A stretch of 64,000 bases of DNA from Actinopolymorpha rutila (GTDB lineage Bacteria; Actinomycetota; Actinomycetes; Propionibacteriales; Actinopolymorphaceae): contig NZ_JACBZH010000001.1 of assembly GCF_013407855.1 (NCBI RefSeq), forward strand, positions 5,952,001 through 6,016,000, written 5' to 3'. A program made the translations under genes and the position numbers. Position 1 is the first letter of the stretch. Every line of letters starts with the position of its first letter. A model generated the notes under the pieces. That model was not told the origin of the DNA. It searched no databases and saw only the letters and a program-made list of their open reading frames with translations. Positions 48,581 through 57,761 of the stretch are shown here, piece by piece.

Positions 48581-49282
48581 GTGGGTGCCGCACGGAACGT
48601 CGTACACAAGAGCGCGAACAGCGCCGCACGGACCGCCGCACGGAAGGTCGTACGGGGAACGACGCCACGCACGTACTCCGTCGTCGCGGTCGCTGCTCTG
48701 ATCGGCATCGCGGCGCTCCTCACCGGATGCGGCGGAGGAAAAAGCACTCCCGCACAGCCCGCCGGCGTGACCGCTCCGGCCGGGAAGCACAACGCCCAGG
48801 ACGTGGAGTTCACCGAGGAGATGGTCGAGCACCACCAGGAAGTGGTGGCGATGAGCGCCCTGGCCGCCAAGAAGGCGACCAACGCGCAGGTCAAGTCGCT
48901 CGCGGCGAAGATCAAGGCCGCCCACGCGCCGAAGATCGCCGAACTGTCCGCCTGGCTGAAGGCCTGGGGCGAACCCGTGCCAACGATGGGGGCGACGCCG
49001 CACATGACGCGTTCGCCCAGCCCGGGAAAGCCGTCCGCGAGCCACAGCCCCGGCATGATGACGGACGAGCACGAACTGTCCGACCTGCAGCACGCCTCCG
49101 GCAAGGCGTTCGACAAGATGTACGTCGAGGCGATGATCCACCAGTACTCCGAGGCGGTCGACATCGCGAAGGTCGAACAGACCAAGGGCCTCTATCCGCC
49201 GGCGAAGAAGCTGGCCGCGGAGATCGTCGCCAACCACCCGGCCGAGATCGCGAAGATGCAGGCTCTGCTCAAGAAGCTGTGA
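48581..49282 (+). CDS. DUF305 lipoprotein
   Basis: A 233-residue lipoprotein. After a basic N-terminus of about 30 residues comes a hydrophobic helix and lipobox (ALLTGCGGG). The mature part is DUF305, a ferritin-like helical family: FTEEMVEHHQEVVAMSALAA in the first half and YVEAMIHQYSEAVDIAKVEQ in the second, with a His/Met-rich linker (TPHMTRSPSP, PGMMTDEHEL). DUF305 proteins are exported and some respond to or bind copper. GTG 48581 has GGGAG six bases upstream. The next gene starts ten bases after the stop, so they probably form an operon. Confidence 0.9.
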   Translation: MGAARNVVHKSANSAARTAARKVVRGTTPRTYSVVAVAALIGIAALLTGCGGGKSTPAQPAGVTAPAGKHNAQDVEFTEEMVEHHQEVVAMSALAAKKATNAQVKSLAAKIKAAHAPKIAELSAWLKAWGEPVPTMGATPHMTRSPSPGKPSASHSPGMMTDEHELSDLQHASGKAFDKMYVEAMIHQYSEAVDIAKVEQTKGLYPPAKKLAAEIVANHPAEIAKMQALLKKL

Positions 49283-49291
49283 ACCACCCTG

Positions 49292-50386
49292 GTGACTGAT
49301 CCGGCGACCAGGGTCGGCCGGGACAGGTACCTCGACCTGCTCCGCGCGCTGGCCCTGGTCCGCATCGTCACCTACCACGCGTTCGGCTGGCCCTGGCTGA
49401 CACCGCTCTTTCCCTCGCTCGGCGTCATGTTCGCGCTCGCGGGATCGTTGCTGGCCGCGTCGCTGGAACGCAGGGCGGCACCGGCGGTGGTCGGCGCCCG
49501 GATGCGCCGGCTGCTGGTGCCGTTCGGCGTCTTCGCCGCGTTCGTCGTACCCGCGATTTTCCTGCACGGATGGGGACCGCCCGACCCGTCCCAGGCCGGC
49601 GGGTGGTGGGCACGGCTGCTGCTGTGGGTGGTGCCGCTGGACGATCCGCCGTTCGACCAGTGGGCCTGGCAGGTCAACGAGCCGCTGTGGTACGTCCGGG
49701 CGTACCTGTGGTTCGTCCTGCTCACCCCGCTGGTCCTGCCCGTCTTCCGACGGCTCCCGGTGCCGCTCATCGCCGCGACCTTGCTGGCGGTCTCCCTGCT
49801 GCAGCTCGGGGTGCTGGACACCGGCGACTCCGCCGCACTGGGCAGGATCCTCACCGACCTGACCGTGTTCGGCGCGTGCTGGCTGCTGGGTTTCGCCCAC
49901 CACAACGGACAGATCGCGCGCCTGTCGCCGCGTACCACCTGTGCGCTCGCCGTGCCCGCGCTGGTCGCCGGCGGGTGGTACGCCCTCACCCACCAGACCC
50001 AGCAGGCCTACGACCTGGGGCCCATTCCGCTCGCCCAGGCGTACTGGTCGTTCGGGTTCGTCCTGCTGCTGTTGCGTTTCCGGCCCCGCGACCTCGGCCG
50101 GCTGCGGCGGGTGTGGCCGGTGGACAAGGTGGTGTACGTGTTCAACGAGCGGGCGGTCACCATCTACCTGTGGCACGAACTCGCGCTCATCGCCGCGGTC
50201 CTGGTGATCGACTGGATGTGGAGCGTGCCGTCGCTGGCGAACTCCCTTCCCCTGCGGACGAACTGGTGGAAGTACGTGCTCACCTGGCCGCTCCTGGTGG
50301 TGGCGATGCTGGTCTTCGGCTGGGTCGAGGACCTCGCCGCGAGACGGAAACCACAGCTGTGGCCGAGGAGCCGTACGCAGGGGTGA
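49292..50386 (+). CDS. acyltransferase 3-family membrane protein
   Basis: A 364-residue protein with about ten hydrophobic segments. The start DRYLDLLRALALVRIVTYHA carries the family's catalytic Arg and His (R-x10-H), and VIFLHGWGP and IYLWHELALIAAVL further along match acyltransferase 3. Family members transfer acyl groups to sugars, lipids or antibiotics at the membrane. GTG 49292 has no strong ribosome site but lies ten bases after the DUF305 stop, so it is probably translated by coupling. The acceptor is unknown; cell-wall sugars are likely. Confidence 0.85.
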   Translation: MTDPATRVGRDRYLDLLRALALVRIVTYHAFGWPWLTPLFPSLGVMFALAGSLLAASLERRAAPAVVGARMRRLLVPFGVFAAFVVPAIFLHGWGPPDPSQAGGWWARLLLWVVPLDDPPFDQWAWQVNEPLWYVRAYLWFVLLTPLVLPVFRRLPVPLIAATLLAVSLLQLGVLDTGDSAALGRILTDLTVFGACWLLGFAHHNGQIARLSPRTTCALAVPALVAGGWYALTHQTQQAYDLGPIPLAQAYWSFGFVLLLLRFRPRDLGRLRRVWPVDKVVYVFNERAVTIYLWHELALIAAVLVIDWMWSVPSLANSLPLRTNWWKYVLTWPLLVVAMLVFGWVEDLAARRKPQLWPRSRTQG

Positions 50387-50438
50387 ACGAGCTGGTGTCG
50401 AGGCCCCGGTGTCGAGGGACAGTGTCGAGGGTGCGGTG

Positions 50439-51104
50439 TCAACCGTCGCTTGCGCGGCGAGGTCGAGGTGTGGCGCGCTCGCCTTCGTCGGTGGGACCGT
50501 TGAGCTCGTCGGCCTCACGTTCGCGTTCGTCCGCTGCCTGTTCGCGTTCGTCGGCGTCGCGGTCGCGTGTGTCGGCGTCGCGGTCGCGCTCGTCCGCACT
50601 GCGTTCACGGTCGTCTGCCATCCGGTCGCGCAGGTCGGACTCGTGGTTGCGTAGATCGGAGGACCTGTCGCGTTCGTCGGCGACTCGTTCCCGCTGATCG
50701 GCGTCACGGTCACGAAGGTCGGCCTCGCGGTCGCGCTGGTCGGCGAGCTGGTCGCGTTCGTTCGCCGCGTGCATGCGTTCGGTGGCCTGGATGTAGCGCA
50801 GCTCCTCCAGCCGGCGGCGCGCGTCCGCCGCGACGCCGCGCAGATGCGACACCCGCCGGCGGTCCTTGTCCGCGCGTTCGCGTTGGTCGCCCGCCAGGGT
50901 TCGCTCCTCGGCTGCTTGCGCACGCCTCTCGGACGCCTCGCCGGCGTGCGCCGCCAGGAGCTTGCGACGCTCCGAGGCCCCTTTACGCAGCTTGGCGGCG
51001 AGCGCGCGCGTCTCGCCCGCCCGCTGGCGAAAGGCCAGGGCGATTCGCTGCGTACGAGTGGTTCGGCTGGGTTCGTACTGCCGACCGTCGTCGCCGGTGG
51101 CCAT
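50439..51104 (-). CDS. charged heptad-repeat (RDRxADx) coiled-coil protein
   Basis: A 221-residue protein from ATG 51104. Residues about 95-200 repeat a seven-residue unit of Asp, Arg, Glu and Ala (RDREADLRDRDADQRERVAD is one stretch), giving a long charged alpha-helix with almost no hydrophobic core except Ala. The N-terminal 90 residues are basic and helical. There is no signal peptide or membrane segment. At the DNA level this is an imperfect 21-base tandem repeat near 50520-50770. Such proteins occur in several actinobacteria with unknown roles; a scaffolding, chaperone-like or stress role is possible. The start has no clear ribosome site, so it is uncertain. Confidence 0.7.
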   Translation of the reverse strand: MATGDDGRQYEPSRTTRTQRIALAFRQRAGETRALAAKLRKGASERRKLLAAHAGEASERRAQAAEERTLAGDQRERADKDRRRVSHLRGVAADARRRLEELRYIQATERMHAANERDQLADQRDREADLRDRDADQRERVADERDRSSDLRNHESDLRDRMADDRERSADERDRDADTRDRDADEREQAADEREREADELNGPTDEGERATPRPRRASDG

Positions 51105-51210
51105 GCGATCGAGCTTACGTCGCCTCGGACCGGAGGAGTCATGCCCCAGGGTCTGCCCTAGGCTCAACCGCGACGTTGATCATGCGCATGTCGAATGCGG
51201 ACTTTGGGTG

Positions 51211-52023
51211 ATGTTGGTGGCGACCTTCGACGACAGCGAACGGCAGATCTGGGCGGGCCGGGCCTGCGCCTATGCCGACACGTTCGCGCGGTTGTGTGCG
51301 CACGCGGTCCCGGACCTGCTCGACGCGGGCCAGGTGGGTCCCGGCGTTCGGGTGCTGGACGTGGGAACCGGCCCCGGCACGGTCGCCGCCGCCGCGTACG
51401 CCCGCGGCACGAAGGTGACCGCAGTGGACGCCGAACCCACCATGGTCGAACTCGCCCGCGCCGCGGCACCCGCCGCCGACTGCCGGGTCGCCGTCCTGCC
51501 GGACCTGCCGTTCGGCGACGGCGAGTTCGATGCCGTCGTGGGCAACTTCGTACTCAACCACGTCGGGCAGCCCCGGCTCGCGCTTTCCGAACTCCGCCGC
51601 GTGGTGGGTCGCGACGGATGGGTCGCGCTGACGATCTGGGCGGCGCCGCCCGCGCCCGGGCAGACGCTGATCGGCCGGGCCATCCAGGCGGCCGGCGCGC
51701 ACCGGCCGCCGCACCTTCCGCCGCTGCCGCCGGAGGAGGACTTCGCACGCACCGGGCAGGGGCTGACCGCGTTGCTGGACTCGGCAGGTCTGCGGGAGGC
51801 GTCCTGCGAAACACTGGCGTGGAACCACCGGGTCACCGCCGAGGAGTGGTGGAACGGGCCGGCCGCGGGGGTGGCATTCACCGGTCACCTGATCCAGAGC
51901 CAGCCGCCCGAGGTCCGGGCCGAGATCAAGCGGTTCTACGACGAGTTCAGTGCGGAGTTCGCCGACGCGGACGGCCTGCTGACCCTCCCCCACACCGCGT
52001 TGCTTGCTCGAGCACGGCGCTGA
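51211..52023 (+). CDS. SAM-dependent class I methyltransferase
   Basis: A 270-residue methyltransferase. Motif I is VRVLDVGTGPGTVAAAAYAR, motif II an acidic strand VTAVDAEPTMVELARAAA, and the third is FDAVVGNFVLNHVGQPRLAL, matching the UbiE/COQ5-like group (Methyltransf_11). The substrate is unknown. ATG 51211 has only a weak ribosome site. It lies 65 bases before a second methyltransferase gene on the same strand, but the two differ strongly in sequence and are not tandem duplicates. Confidence 0.9.
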   Translation: MLVATFDDSERQIWAGRACAYADTFARLCAHAVPDLLDAGQVGPGVRVLDVGTGPGTVAAAAYARGTKVTAVDAEPTMVELARAAAPAADCRVAVLPDLPFGDGEFDAVVGNFVLNHVGQPRLALSELRRVVGRDGWVALTIWAAPPAPGQTLIGRAIQAAGAHRPPHLPPLPPEEDFARTGQGLTALLDSAGLREASCETLAWNHRVTAEEWWNGPAAGVAFTGHLIQSQPPEVRAEIKRFYDEFSAEFADADGLLTLPHTALLARARR

Positions 52024-52088
52024 TCAGAAGAGGACGCCGCCGAAAAGGACGTGAGGAACGGCGCCCGTCGGGCATAGCCTCGGGGACC

Positions 52089-52892
52089 GTGAGCGACGAG
52101 GTGAACGAGAACAATCCCGCTGCTGCCGGGCGCGACGACGACCCCGCGGACGGCTGGTTTCCCGAAAGCGTGGCCGCGACCTACGACGACCCGGGCGGTG
52201 CGAACTCACCCGAGGTGATCACGCCCGCGGTGGACGTCCTGCAGGCCCTCGCCGCGGGCGGCCGCGTGCTCGAGTTCGCCGTCGGGACCGGCCGGATCGC
52301 CGCCCCGCTGGCTGCCCGCGGCGTTTCGGTCAGCGGCATCGAACTCAGCGAGGCGATGGCGGCGCGGGTCACCGCCAAGCCGGGCGGCGACGCGGTTGAG
52401 GTGACCCTCGGCGACATGACGACGACGCGGGTGGACGGAGCCGGTGAGTTCTCGCTGGTCTACCTGGTGTTCAACACGATCAGCAACGTGACCACGCAGG
52501 ACGGGCAGGTCGAGGTCTTCCGCAACGCGGCCGCGCACCTGCGTCCCGGCGGACTGTTCCTCATCGAGGTGGGCGTACCGGACCTTCGTCGCCTGCCGCC
52601 CGGCCAGGACACCGTGCCGTTCACGGTGGCACCGGACGGAAACCGCAGTGGCTACGTGGGATTCGACCAGTATGACGTGGTGACGCAGGAGTTCACGTCC
52701 AACCACGTCCGCGTCACACCGGACGGGAAGGGACGCTTCTTCCGCATCCCCTTCCGGTACGCCTGGCCGGCCGAGATGGACCTGATGGCACGTATCGCGG
52801 GCATGAAGCTCACGCATCGCTGGGCCGGCTGGGACCGCTCTGAGGTCACCGCCGACAGCACCACACACGTGTCCGTCTGGGAGAAACTCTGA
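52089..52892 (+). CDS. SAM-dependent class I methyltransferase
   Basis: A 267-residue methyltransferase. Motif I is GRVLEFAVGTGRIAAPLAAR, then VSGIELSEAMAARVTAK, and LVYLVFNTISNVTTQDGQVE and LRPGGLFLIEVGVPDLRRL are typical of the Methyltransf_25 group. The C-terminal half (GYVGFDQYDVVTQEFTSNHV, HRWAGWDRSEVTADSTTHVS) is a substrate domain common in actinobacteria. Acceptor unknown. GTG 52089 sits after GGGGACC; the start is plausible but unsupported by a strong ribosome site. It may be co-transcribed with the methyltransferase at 51211. Confidence 0.9.
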   Translation: MSDEVNENNPAAAGRDDDPADGWFPESVAATYDDPGGANSPEVITPAVDVLQALAAGGRVLEFAVGTGRIAAPLAARGVSVSGIELSEAMAARVTAKPGGDAVEVTLGDMTTTRVDGAGEFSLVYLVFNTISNVTTQDGQVEVFRNAAAHLRPGGLFLIEVGVPDLRRLPPGQDTVPFTVAPDGNRSGYVGFDQYDVVTQEFTSNHVRVTPDGKGRFFRIPFRYAWPAEMDLMARIAGMKLTHRWAGWDRSEVTADSTTHVSVWEKL

Positions 52893-52908
52893 ACCTCGAG
52901 GCCGGCGG

Positions 52909-53484
52909 TCAGCGCCGGACCCGGTAACGCAGGTGCAGCACCCTGTCACCGCGGATCACGACGTCCGGATCCTCCAGAAGCTGCTGGGTGTCCACCGCCC
53001 CGAAGTACCGCTTGCCGGACCCGAACACGACCGGCACGACGTCCATCGCCACCTCGTCCACCAGACCGAGGGCGAACGCCTGACCGCCGACGTTGCCCGC
53101 TGCCACCCCGACAACGCGGTCGCCGGCCAGCTCTTCGGCCAGCGCGACCGCTTTCGCCACGTCGTCGACGAAGTGGTACGACGCCTCCGGATGCCAGCCG
53201 TTCGGCTTCGGCCGGTGGGACACCACGACCACGTGCTCACCCGACGGCGGCCGGCCCTCCCAGCCGTTGGTGATGTCGAACAGGTGGCGCCCGATCACCA
53301 ATGCGCCGAGGTTCTGCCACATCGGGCGAACATAGTCAGCGGAGGCTCGCGAAACACTGCCGAAGCCCTCGATCAGTTCGGTGTCGCCGCTGGAGTACCA
53401 GTCGAACAGCGGGCCCACCTGGTCGACGTCGTCGGCGATGAAGCCATCCACCGACACGACGTTGTGCATCACCACAGTGCTCAT
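52909..53484 (-). CDS. dihydrofolate reductase-like (RibD C-terminal) protein
   Basis: A 191-residue protein of the DHFR/RibD-C superfamily. The first strand is TVVMHNVVSVDGFIADD, LGALVIGRHLFDITNGWEG contains the nucleotide-side Gly-Arg, GEHVVVVSHRPKPNGW the strand pair, and VVGVAAGNVGGQAFALGLVD the NADPH-binding glycines. Such stand-alone proteins are annotated as riboflavin deaminase/reductase-like, but their substrate is not known and true folate reduction is unlikely. ATG 53484 is convergent with the methyltransferase gene. Confidence 0.9.
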   Translation of the reverse strand: MSTVVMHNVVSVDGFIADDVDQVGPLFDWYSSGDTELIEGFGSVSRASADYVRPMWQNLGALVIGRHLFDITNGWEGRPPSGEHVVVVSHRPKPNGWHPEASYHFVDDVAKAVALAEELAGDRVVGVAAGNVGGQAFALGLVDEVAMDVVPVVFGSGKRYFGAVDTQQLLEDPDVVIRGDRVLHLRYRVRR

Positions 53485-53622
53485 CTCAGCTCCTCGTCAC
53501 GAGCCTCTCCACACCGGAGATTCCACCAGCACCGACTCGCCCGAGGGCCACAACTCATCGCCTGGCCGCCGGCTTTTTTTCGGCTCCCGCGCCGATGCTC
53601 TTGTGGGCTCCTCTGCCCGGGC

Positions 53623-54522
53623 TCAGGTCAGGGCGGTCGCGACCCGTTCGGCGAGCGCGGCCGTCCCTTCCGGATCAGAGGCGTTGCGCGCCCAGCACGC
53701 ATGCAGGAGGGTGTGCGCCTGCACCCAGCGAATCACCCGCTCCCGATCGAGCTCGGCCGCGTCGGCGAAGATCTTCAGTCGGCGTCGCAGGTTGGCACAC
53801 AGCTCGTCAACATCCAATTGACGCTGAGCGCCACCAACCACCACGCTGAAAGCGTCGTTCGCCGGGTCGCCGGCGAACCCCTTGGGGTCGATGACCAACC
53901 AGGGTTCGCGGCTCGCGCGTACGACGTTGCTGTAGTGCAGGTCCCCGTGGACGAGCAGGTCCGGTTGCTCGCGCCCGAGCTCCCGGACGGTGGCCAGCGC
54001 GGCGTCGACGACCCGCCGTGGCACATGGCGGATCAGCGTGTCGGACGCGGTGCGGAGTTCGCGTTCCTGTGCCTCTGCGCGGTCGCTCAGCCGGCGAAGC
54101 CCAGGCGGCGCAGGCACCGCGAGCAGGCGGGTGAGCCGTCCGCACACGGCGGCGGCCTCGTCGTCGTCATCGAGGTCGACCAGAGTGGTTTGCTCGACCT
54201 GCTCGAGCAGCATCGCGAAGCGGGCGTCGTCACGCTCGTACAGCTGCACGGCTCCACGACCCGCCCACGTGGCGTAGGCGTTCGGCTCGTCGACGTTGCC
54301 GGGGTGCGGGAACGAGACCTTCAGCACGGCAGGGGATCCGTCGTGACGGCGTACGGGCACGACGATGCCGACCTTGCCGTGCATCACCGGTCCGGTCGGC
54401 GTACAGGCCCATTGTTTGAGAAGCTCGTCGGCGAGTCCGGGCAGTGAGGCGATCCATCGCTTACCTGCTTCGCCTTCGCGATGCACGGTCTCGCGGGCGA
54501 ACGGCTCGGGCACGTCGATCAT
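53623..54522 (-). CDS. aminoglycoside (streptomycin) 6-phosphotransferase-like kinase
   Basis: A 299-residue kinase of the APH(6) type. The phosphate-transfer loop is DLLVHGDLHYSNVVRASR (H-G-D-x4-N), the metal-binding motif is WLVIDPKGFAGDPAND (D-P-K-G), and the nucleotide Lys is in SPAVLKVSFPHPGNVDEPNA. The DPKG motif is the one of streptomycin/hydroxyurea phosphotransferases. Chromosomal copies in non-producers may act on other small molecules. ATG 54522 is used, with a GCGGAG directly before it. A T7 run lies downstream at about 53574-53580 but without a clear stem. Confidence 0.88.
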   Translation of the reverse strand: MIDVPEPFARETVHREGEAGKRWIASLPGLADELLKQWACTPTGPVMHGKVGIVVPVRRHDGSPAVLKVSFPHPGNVDEPNAYATWAGRGAVQLYERDDARFAMLLEQVEQTTLVDLDDDDEAAAVCGRLTRLLAVPAPPGLRRLSDRAEAQERELRTASDTLIRHVPRRVVDAALATVRELGREQPDLLVHGDLHYSNVVRASREPWLVIDPKGFAGDPANDAFSVVVGGAQRQLDVDELCANLRRRLKIFADAAELDRERVIRWVQAHTLLHACWARNASDPEGTAALAERVATALT

Positions 54523-54704
54523 CTCCGCACCCTAAGGCACGTCGTGCAGATCCTGCGGCACGGTGGGAAGACCTGTCGGGCCTAATGGACCCCGTAGGTC
54601 TTCCCTCCTTCGAGGCCGAGCGGCAGGCGAGCATGAGCCCTGACCCCCAAGTGCACGGGGTAACTACCAGGGCTCCTCCGGGCCGACAGGGCTATGGTGC
54701 CGGG

Positions 54705-57700
54705 GTGCATGATGTGCGGCTCGTGTTGCGGGGGATGTGGTTCCGGCGGGGGGTGTCCCTGGCGGTGCTGGTGATCGCCTCGCTGGTCGTGGGTGCGGCG
54801 GTGACGGGGCCGCTGTTCCTGCGGGCGGCCGGGGAGTCGGTGTTGCGGGACACCCTCGCCCAGGCTTTGCCGATCGGGCGAACCATGAACGACCATCTCG
54901 GCGGCAGTGTGGGCTCCGACCCGCTTCCGAAGGTCCAGCACCTCAGCTCCGCCCGGGTGCGGCAGGTGCCGACGCTCAACCGTCTGCTGGGCTCTCCGGT
55001 CGCGTCGCTGCAGGTGCAGACGTCGGTCGGTGCGCCGGGGACGACGGGCAACCCTGCGCCGCTGGTCTACCGCTCCGGATTCTGCGCGCACGTGCAGATC
55101 GTGCAGGGGCACTGCGCGGAGCGGGCCGGTTCGGTGATCGTCAGCGCGAGCGCCGCCGCCACGCAGCACTGGCGCGTCGGCGAGACACTGACGGTCAACG
55201 GCAGCCGGGTCACCGTGGCCGGGGTGTACGCGCCGCTGGACCCGACCGGCGACTACTGGGCCGGGCACCCGTACTTCGCGGCGTACTCCGGATCCGGCAA
55301 GGCCGGCGACATGGGCGGCACCCTGGACGCGATCTTCGCGCCGCTGGCGACCCTTCGGGCCCAGCCCGCCGACACAGAGGCGACGGGCGCGGTGGACCGC
55401 TACCTCGACCTGCACAGGATCCGGCTGACCGACCTGCCCGCACTGAAGCGCGAACTGCTCACCTACAGCGGAGCTTCGGGAATCAACGGCGACATCAGCG
55501 ACAGCGCCATGCTGTCGGTCCTCATGGAGGCCACCCAGGTCAAGGACAAGCTCACGGTGCCCGTGTTGCTGGTCGAGGTTCAGCTACTTGTGCTCTGCTG
55601 GCTGATCCTGTTCCTCGTCGTGGCCAACGCGTCGGAGGCCCGGGGCCCGGAGGTGGCCCTCGCCAAGCTGCGCGGGGTTCCGTCGGGCCGGACCGTCGCG
55701 TTCGGCCTACTGGACACCCTGATGCTGGTCGCGCTGGCGGTGCCGATCGGGCTGGTGCTGGCGCTGGGCGGGGTGACCGGGCTCGCCGCGCTCAACCTCG
55801 CGCCGGGCACTCCGGTCGTACTCACCGCGTCTTCCGGACTGGCCGCGCTCGGTGCCGGCCTCGGCGCCGCCACCGCCGCGGTGCTCGCCGGGTCCCGTAC
55901 GCTGCGCCGGCCGGTGGTCGAGCAGTGGCGTCGGGCGACCCGGCGTGCCAGGTCCCGCCCCTGGGCCATCGACGTGGTGGTGGGGCTGGCGTCGGTCGGC
56001 GGGCTGGTGGTGCTCGCCCGCCGCGGCGCGGTCGGCACCGAGCCCGGCTCCCCCAGCGTCCTGGCGCTGCTCGCGCCGGGGCTCGTCGTACTCGCCGCCG
56101 CCCTCGTGGGCTCGCGCGTCCTGCCCGGGCTGTGCCGGGCCGGCTTCGGCCTCACCCGGCGGCGGGGTGGTCTCGGGAGGTTCCTGGCGGTACGCCACAT
56201 CGGCCGGCGGCCGACGACGCTGCGGCTGGCGCTGGTGCTGTCGGTGGCGTTCGGGCTGGTGGCCTTCGCGACGGACGCCTGGTCGGTGGCCCGGGCGAAC
56301 GCGCACGACCGGGCCTGGACCGAGGTCGGGGCCGCGGAGGTGCTCACCGTGAGTCCTCCGCCGGGCAAGGACCTGGCCGACATCGTCGACCGGCTCGACC
56401 CTTCGGGCACGCAGGCCACCGCGGTCAGCGCGGCCACCGAGTACCGCGGCTCGGACCAACTCCAACTGCTCGGCGTACAACCGGAGCGGTTCGCCCGGAT
56501 CGCCTTCTGGCGTGGGGACTTCGGCCCGGCAGCGCTGCCCCGGCTCACCGAACGGCTGACCGCCAGGGTGGCCTCGCCGGTGAAGCTCGCCGGGGACCAG
56601 ATCCGGGTGACCGTGCGGGCGCGGCACGTGTCCGCGGCCCGGCCGCCGGTGCTGGTCGCCGACGTCGCCCAGGCCGAGGGCGGGCTCGCGCCGCTCAACC
56701 TGGGCACGGTCCACGAAGGCACGAACACCCTGACCGCGGACCTGCCCTGCCCGGCCGGCGGGTGCCGGCTGGCAGGCGTCCACGTGGACCGGCCGGCCGC
56801 CGCCTTCTACCCGATCAGCGCCACCCTGGTGCTCAGCCGCGTGTCCGTCCGGACCGACGCCGGCTGGCAGGCCGTCCCCGCGCACCTGTCCGACGCGCGG
56901 GCGTGGCGTCCGACGGGTGAGGGCGCGACCGCGGCCACGCCGACCGGTTCGGGACTCGCGCTGACCATGCACGCCGGTGACGCGGACACGCCGATCTGGC
57001 GGATCGCCGACACCCCGGCGGTTCTGCCCGCACTGTCGTCGGGCCCGACCCCCACCGACGGGGTGCACATCGCAGGGCTGAACGGGCAGTCCCTGCCGGT
57101 GCGCTCGGTCGCGGCCGGACCGGCGATGCCCGGCGTCGGCGCACACGGCGTCATCGTGGACCGTACGTACGCCCAACGCGCCGCGCACGGGTTCAACACC
57201 GTGACCAGCGAGACGGTCTGGCTCGCACCGAACGCGCTGGACACCTTCCCGCGCCGGCTCGAGAACGCCGGGGTGGCCATCCTGGACACCAGTTCGGCGG
57301 CGCACCAGACCGCGCTCTACGAACGACAGGGGCCGGCCCTGGCGATCCTGCTGTTCCTCGCCGGCGCTGGGCTGGGCGCGCTGCTGGCCGCCGGCGGGGC
57401 CGTGCTCCACCTGCACCTCACCGGCCGCCGGCGCACGTACGAACTCGCCGCCATGTCCGCGCTCGGGTTGCGCAGGGCCACGTTGTTCACCGCGTTGTAC
57501 GCCGAACAGAGCCTGCTGATGCTGTTCGGCATCGGGGTGGGCGTCGCCGCCGGAATCGTGGGCGCGGTGCTGGCGGTACCCGTCGTACCCGAGTTCGCCG
57601 ACATCCCGGCCGCGCCGCCGATGCTGTACGGCCTGCACTCCGGTCCGGTGCTCGTCACCGTGGTCGCCGTGGTGGCGGTGCTCGCCGTGGTCGTCGCCGC

Positions 57701-57761
57701 CAGCTCGATCAACCTGCTGCGTACATCGAGGTTCGACCAGTTGCGGGAGGCACCGGCATGA
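54705..57761 (+). CDS. FtsX/MacB-like ABC transporter permease
   Basis: A 1018-residue membrane protein. There is one N-terminal helix (VSLAVLVIASLVVGAAVTGP), a long extracellular region, a central cluster of about five helices around residues 285-530 (VPVLLVEVQLLVLCWLILFL, LMLVALAVPIGLVLALGG), a second large extracellular region, and three C-terminal helices (LAILLFLAGAGLGALLAAGG, MLFGIGVGVAAGIVGAVLAV, VVAVVAVLAVVVAAS). This is the two-half FtsX layout of actinobacterial lipoprotein- or peptide-exporters. GTG 54705 is chosen; upstream codons show no likeness. The stop overlaps the start of the first ATPase gene (ATGA). Substrate unknown. Confidence 0.88.
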   Translation: MHDVRLVLRGMWFRRGVSLAVLVIASLVVGAAVTGPLFLRAAGESVLRDTLAQALPIGRTMNDHLGGSVGSDPLPKVQHLSSARVRQVPTLNRLLGSPVASLQVQTSVGAPGTTGNPAPLVYRSGFCAHVQIVQGHCAERAGSVIVSASAAATQHWRVGETLTVNGSRVTVAGVYAPLDPTGDYWAGHPYFAAYSGSGKAGDMGGTLDAIFAPLATLRAQPADTEATGAVDRYLDLHRIRLTDLPALKRELLTYSGASGINGDISDSAMLSVLMEATQVKDKLTVPVLLVEVQLLVLCWLILFLVVANASEARGPEVALAKLRGVPSGRTVAFGLLDTLMLVALAVPIGLVLALGGVTGLAALNLAPGTPVVLTASSGLAALGAGLGAATAAVLAGSRTLRRPVVEQWRRATRRARSRPWAIDVVVGLASVGGLVVLARRGAVGTEPGSPSVLALLAPGLVVLAAALVGSRVLPGLCRAGFGLTRRRGGLGRFLAVRHIGRRPTTLRLALVLSVAFGLVAFATDAWSVARANAHDRAWTEVGAAEVLTVSPPPGKDLADIVDRLDPSGTQATAVSAATEYRGSDQLQLLGVQPERFARIAFWRGDFGPAALPRLTERLTARVASPVKLAGDQIRVTVRARHVSAARPPVLVADVAQAEGGLAPLNLGTVHEGTNTLTADLPCPAGGCRLAGVHVDRPAAAFYPISATLVLSRVSVRTDAGWQAVPAHLSDARAWRPTGEGATAATPTGSGLALTMHAGDADTPIWRIADTPAVLPALSSGPTPTDGVHIAGLNGQSLPVRSVAAGPAMPGVGAHGVIVDRTYAQRAAHGFNTVTSETVWLAPNALDTFPRRLENAGVAILDTSSAAHQTALYERQGPALAILLFLAGAGLGALLAAGGAVLHLHLTGRRRTYELAAMSALGLRRATLFTALYAEQSLLMLFGIGVGVAAGIVGAVLAVPVVPEFADIPAAPPMLYGLHSGPVLVTVVAVVAVLAVVVAASSINLLRTSRFDQLREAPA

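Noticed and set aside
50520..50770. Regular repeats that could suggest a CRISPR array
   Set aside because: They are in-frame 21-base repeats coding for heptads, without unique spacers of constant length.
48407..51142. A 911-codon open frame on the minus strand
   Set aside because: It is antisense to the DUF305 and acyltransferase genes and shows only Arg/Gln/His-rich composition. The membrane motifs of the opposite strand are convincing.
53574..53580. T7 run resembling an intrinsic terminator
   Set aside because: No convincing stem precedes it on either strand and it is not at the expected distance from a stop codon.
55707..57638. A 643-codon open frame on the minus strand
   Set aside because: Antisense shadow of the FtsX permease gene; no motifs or ribosome site.
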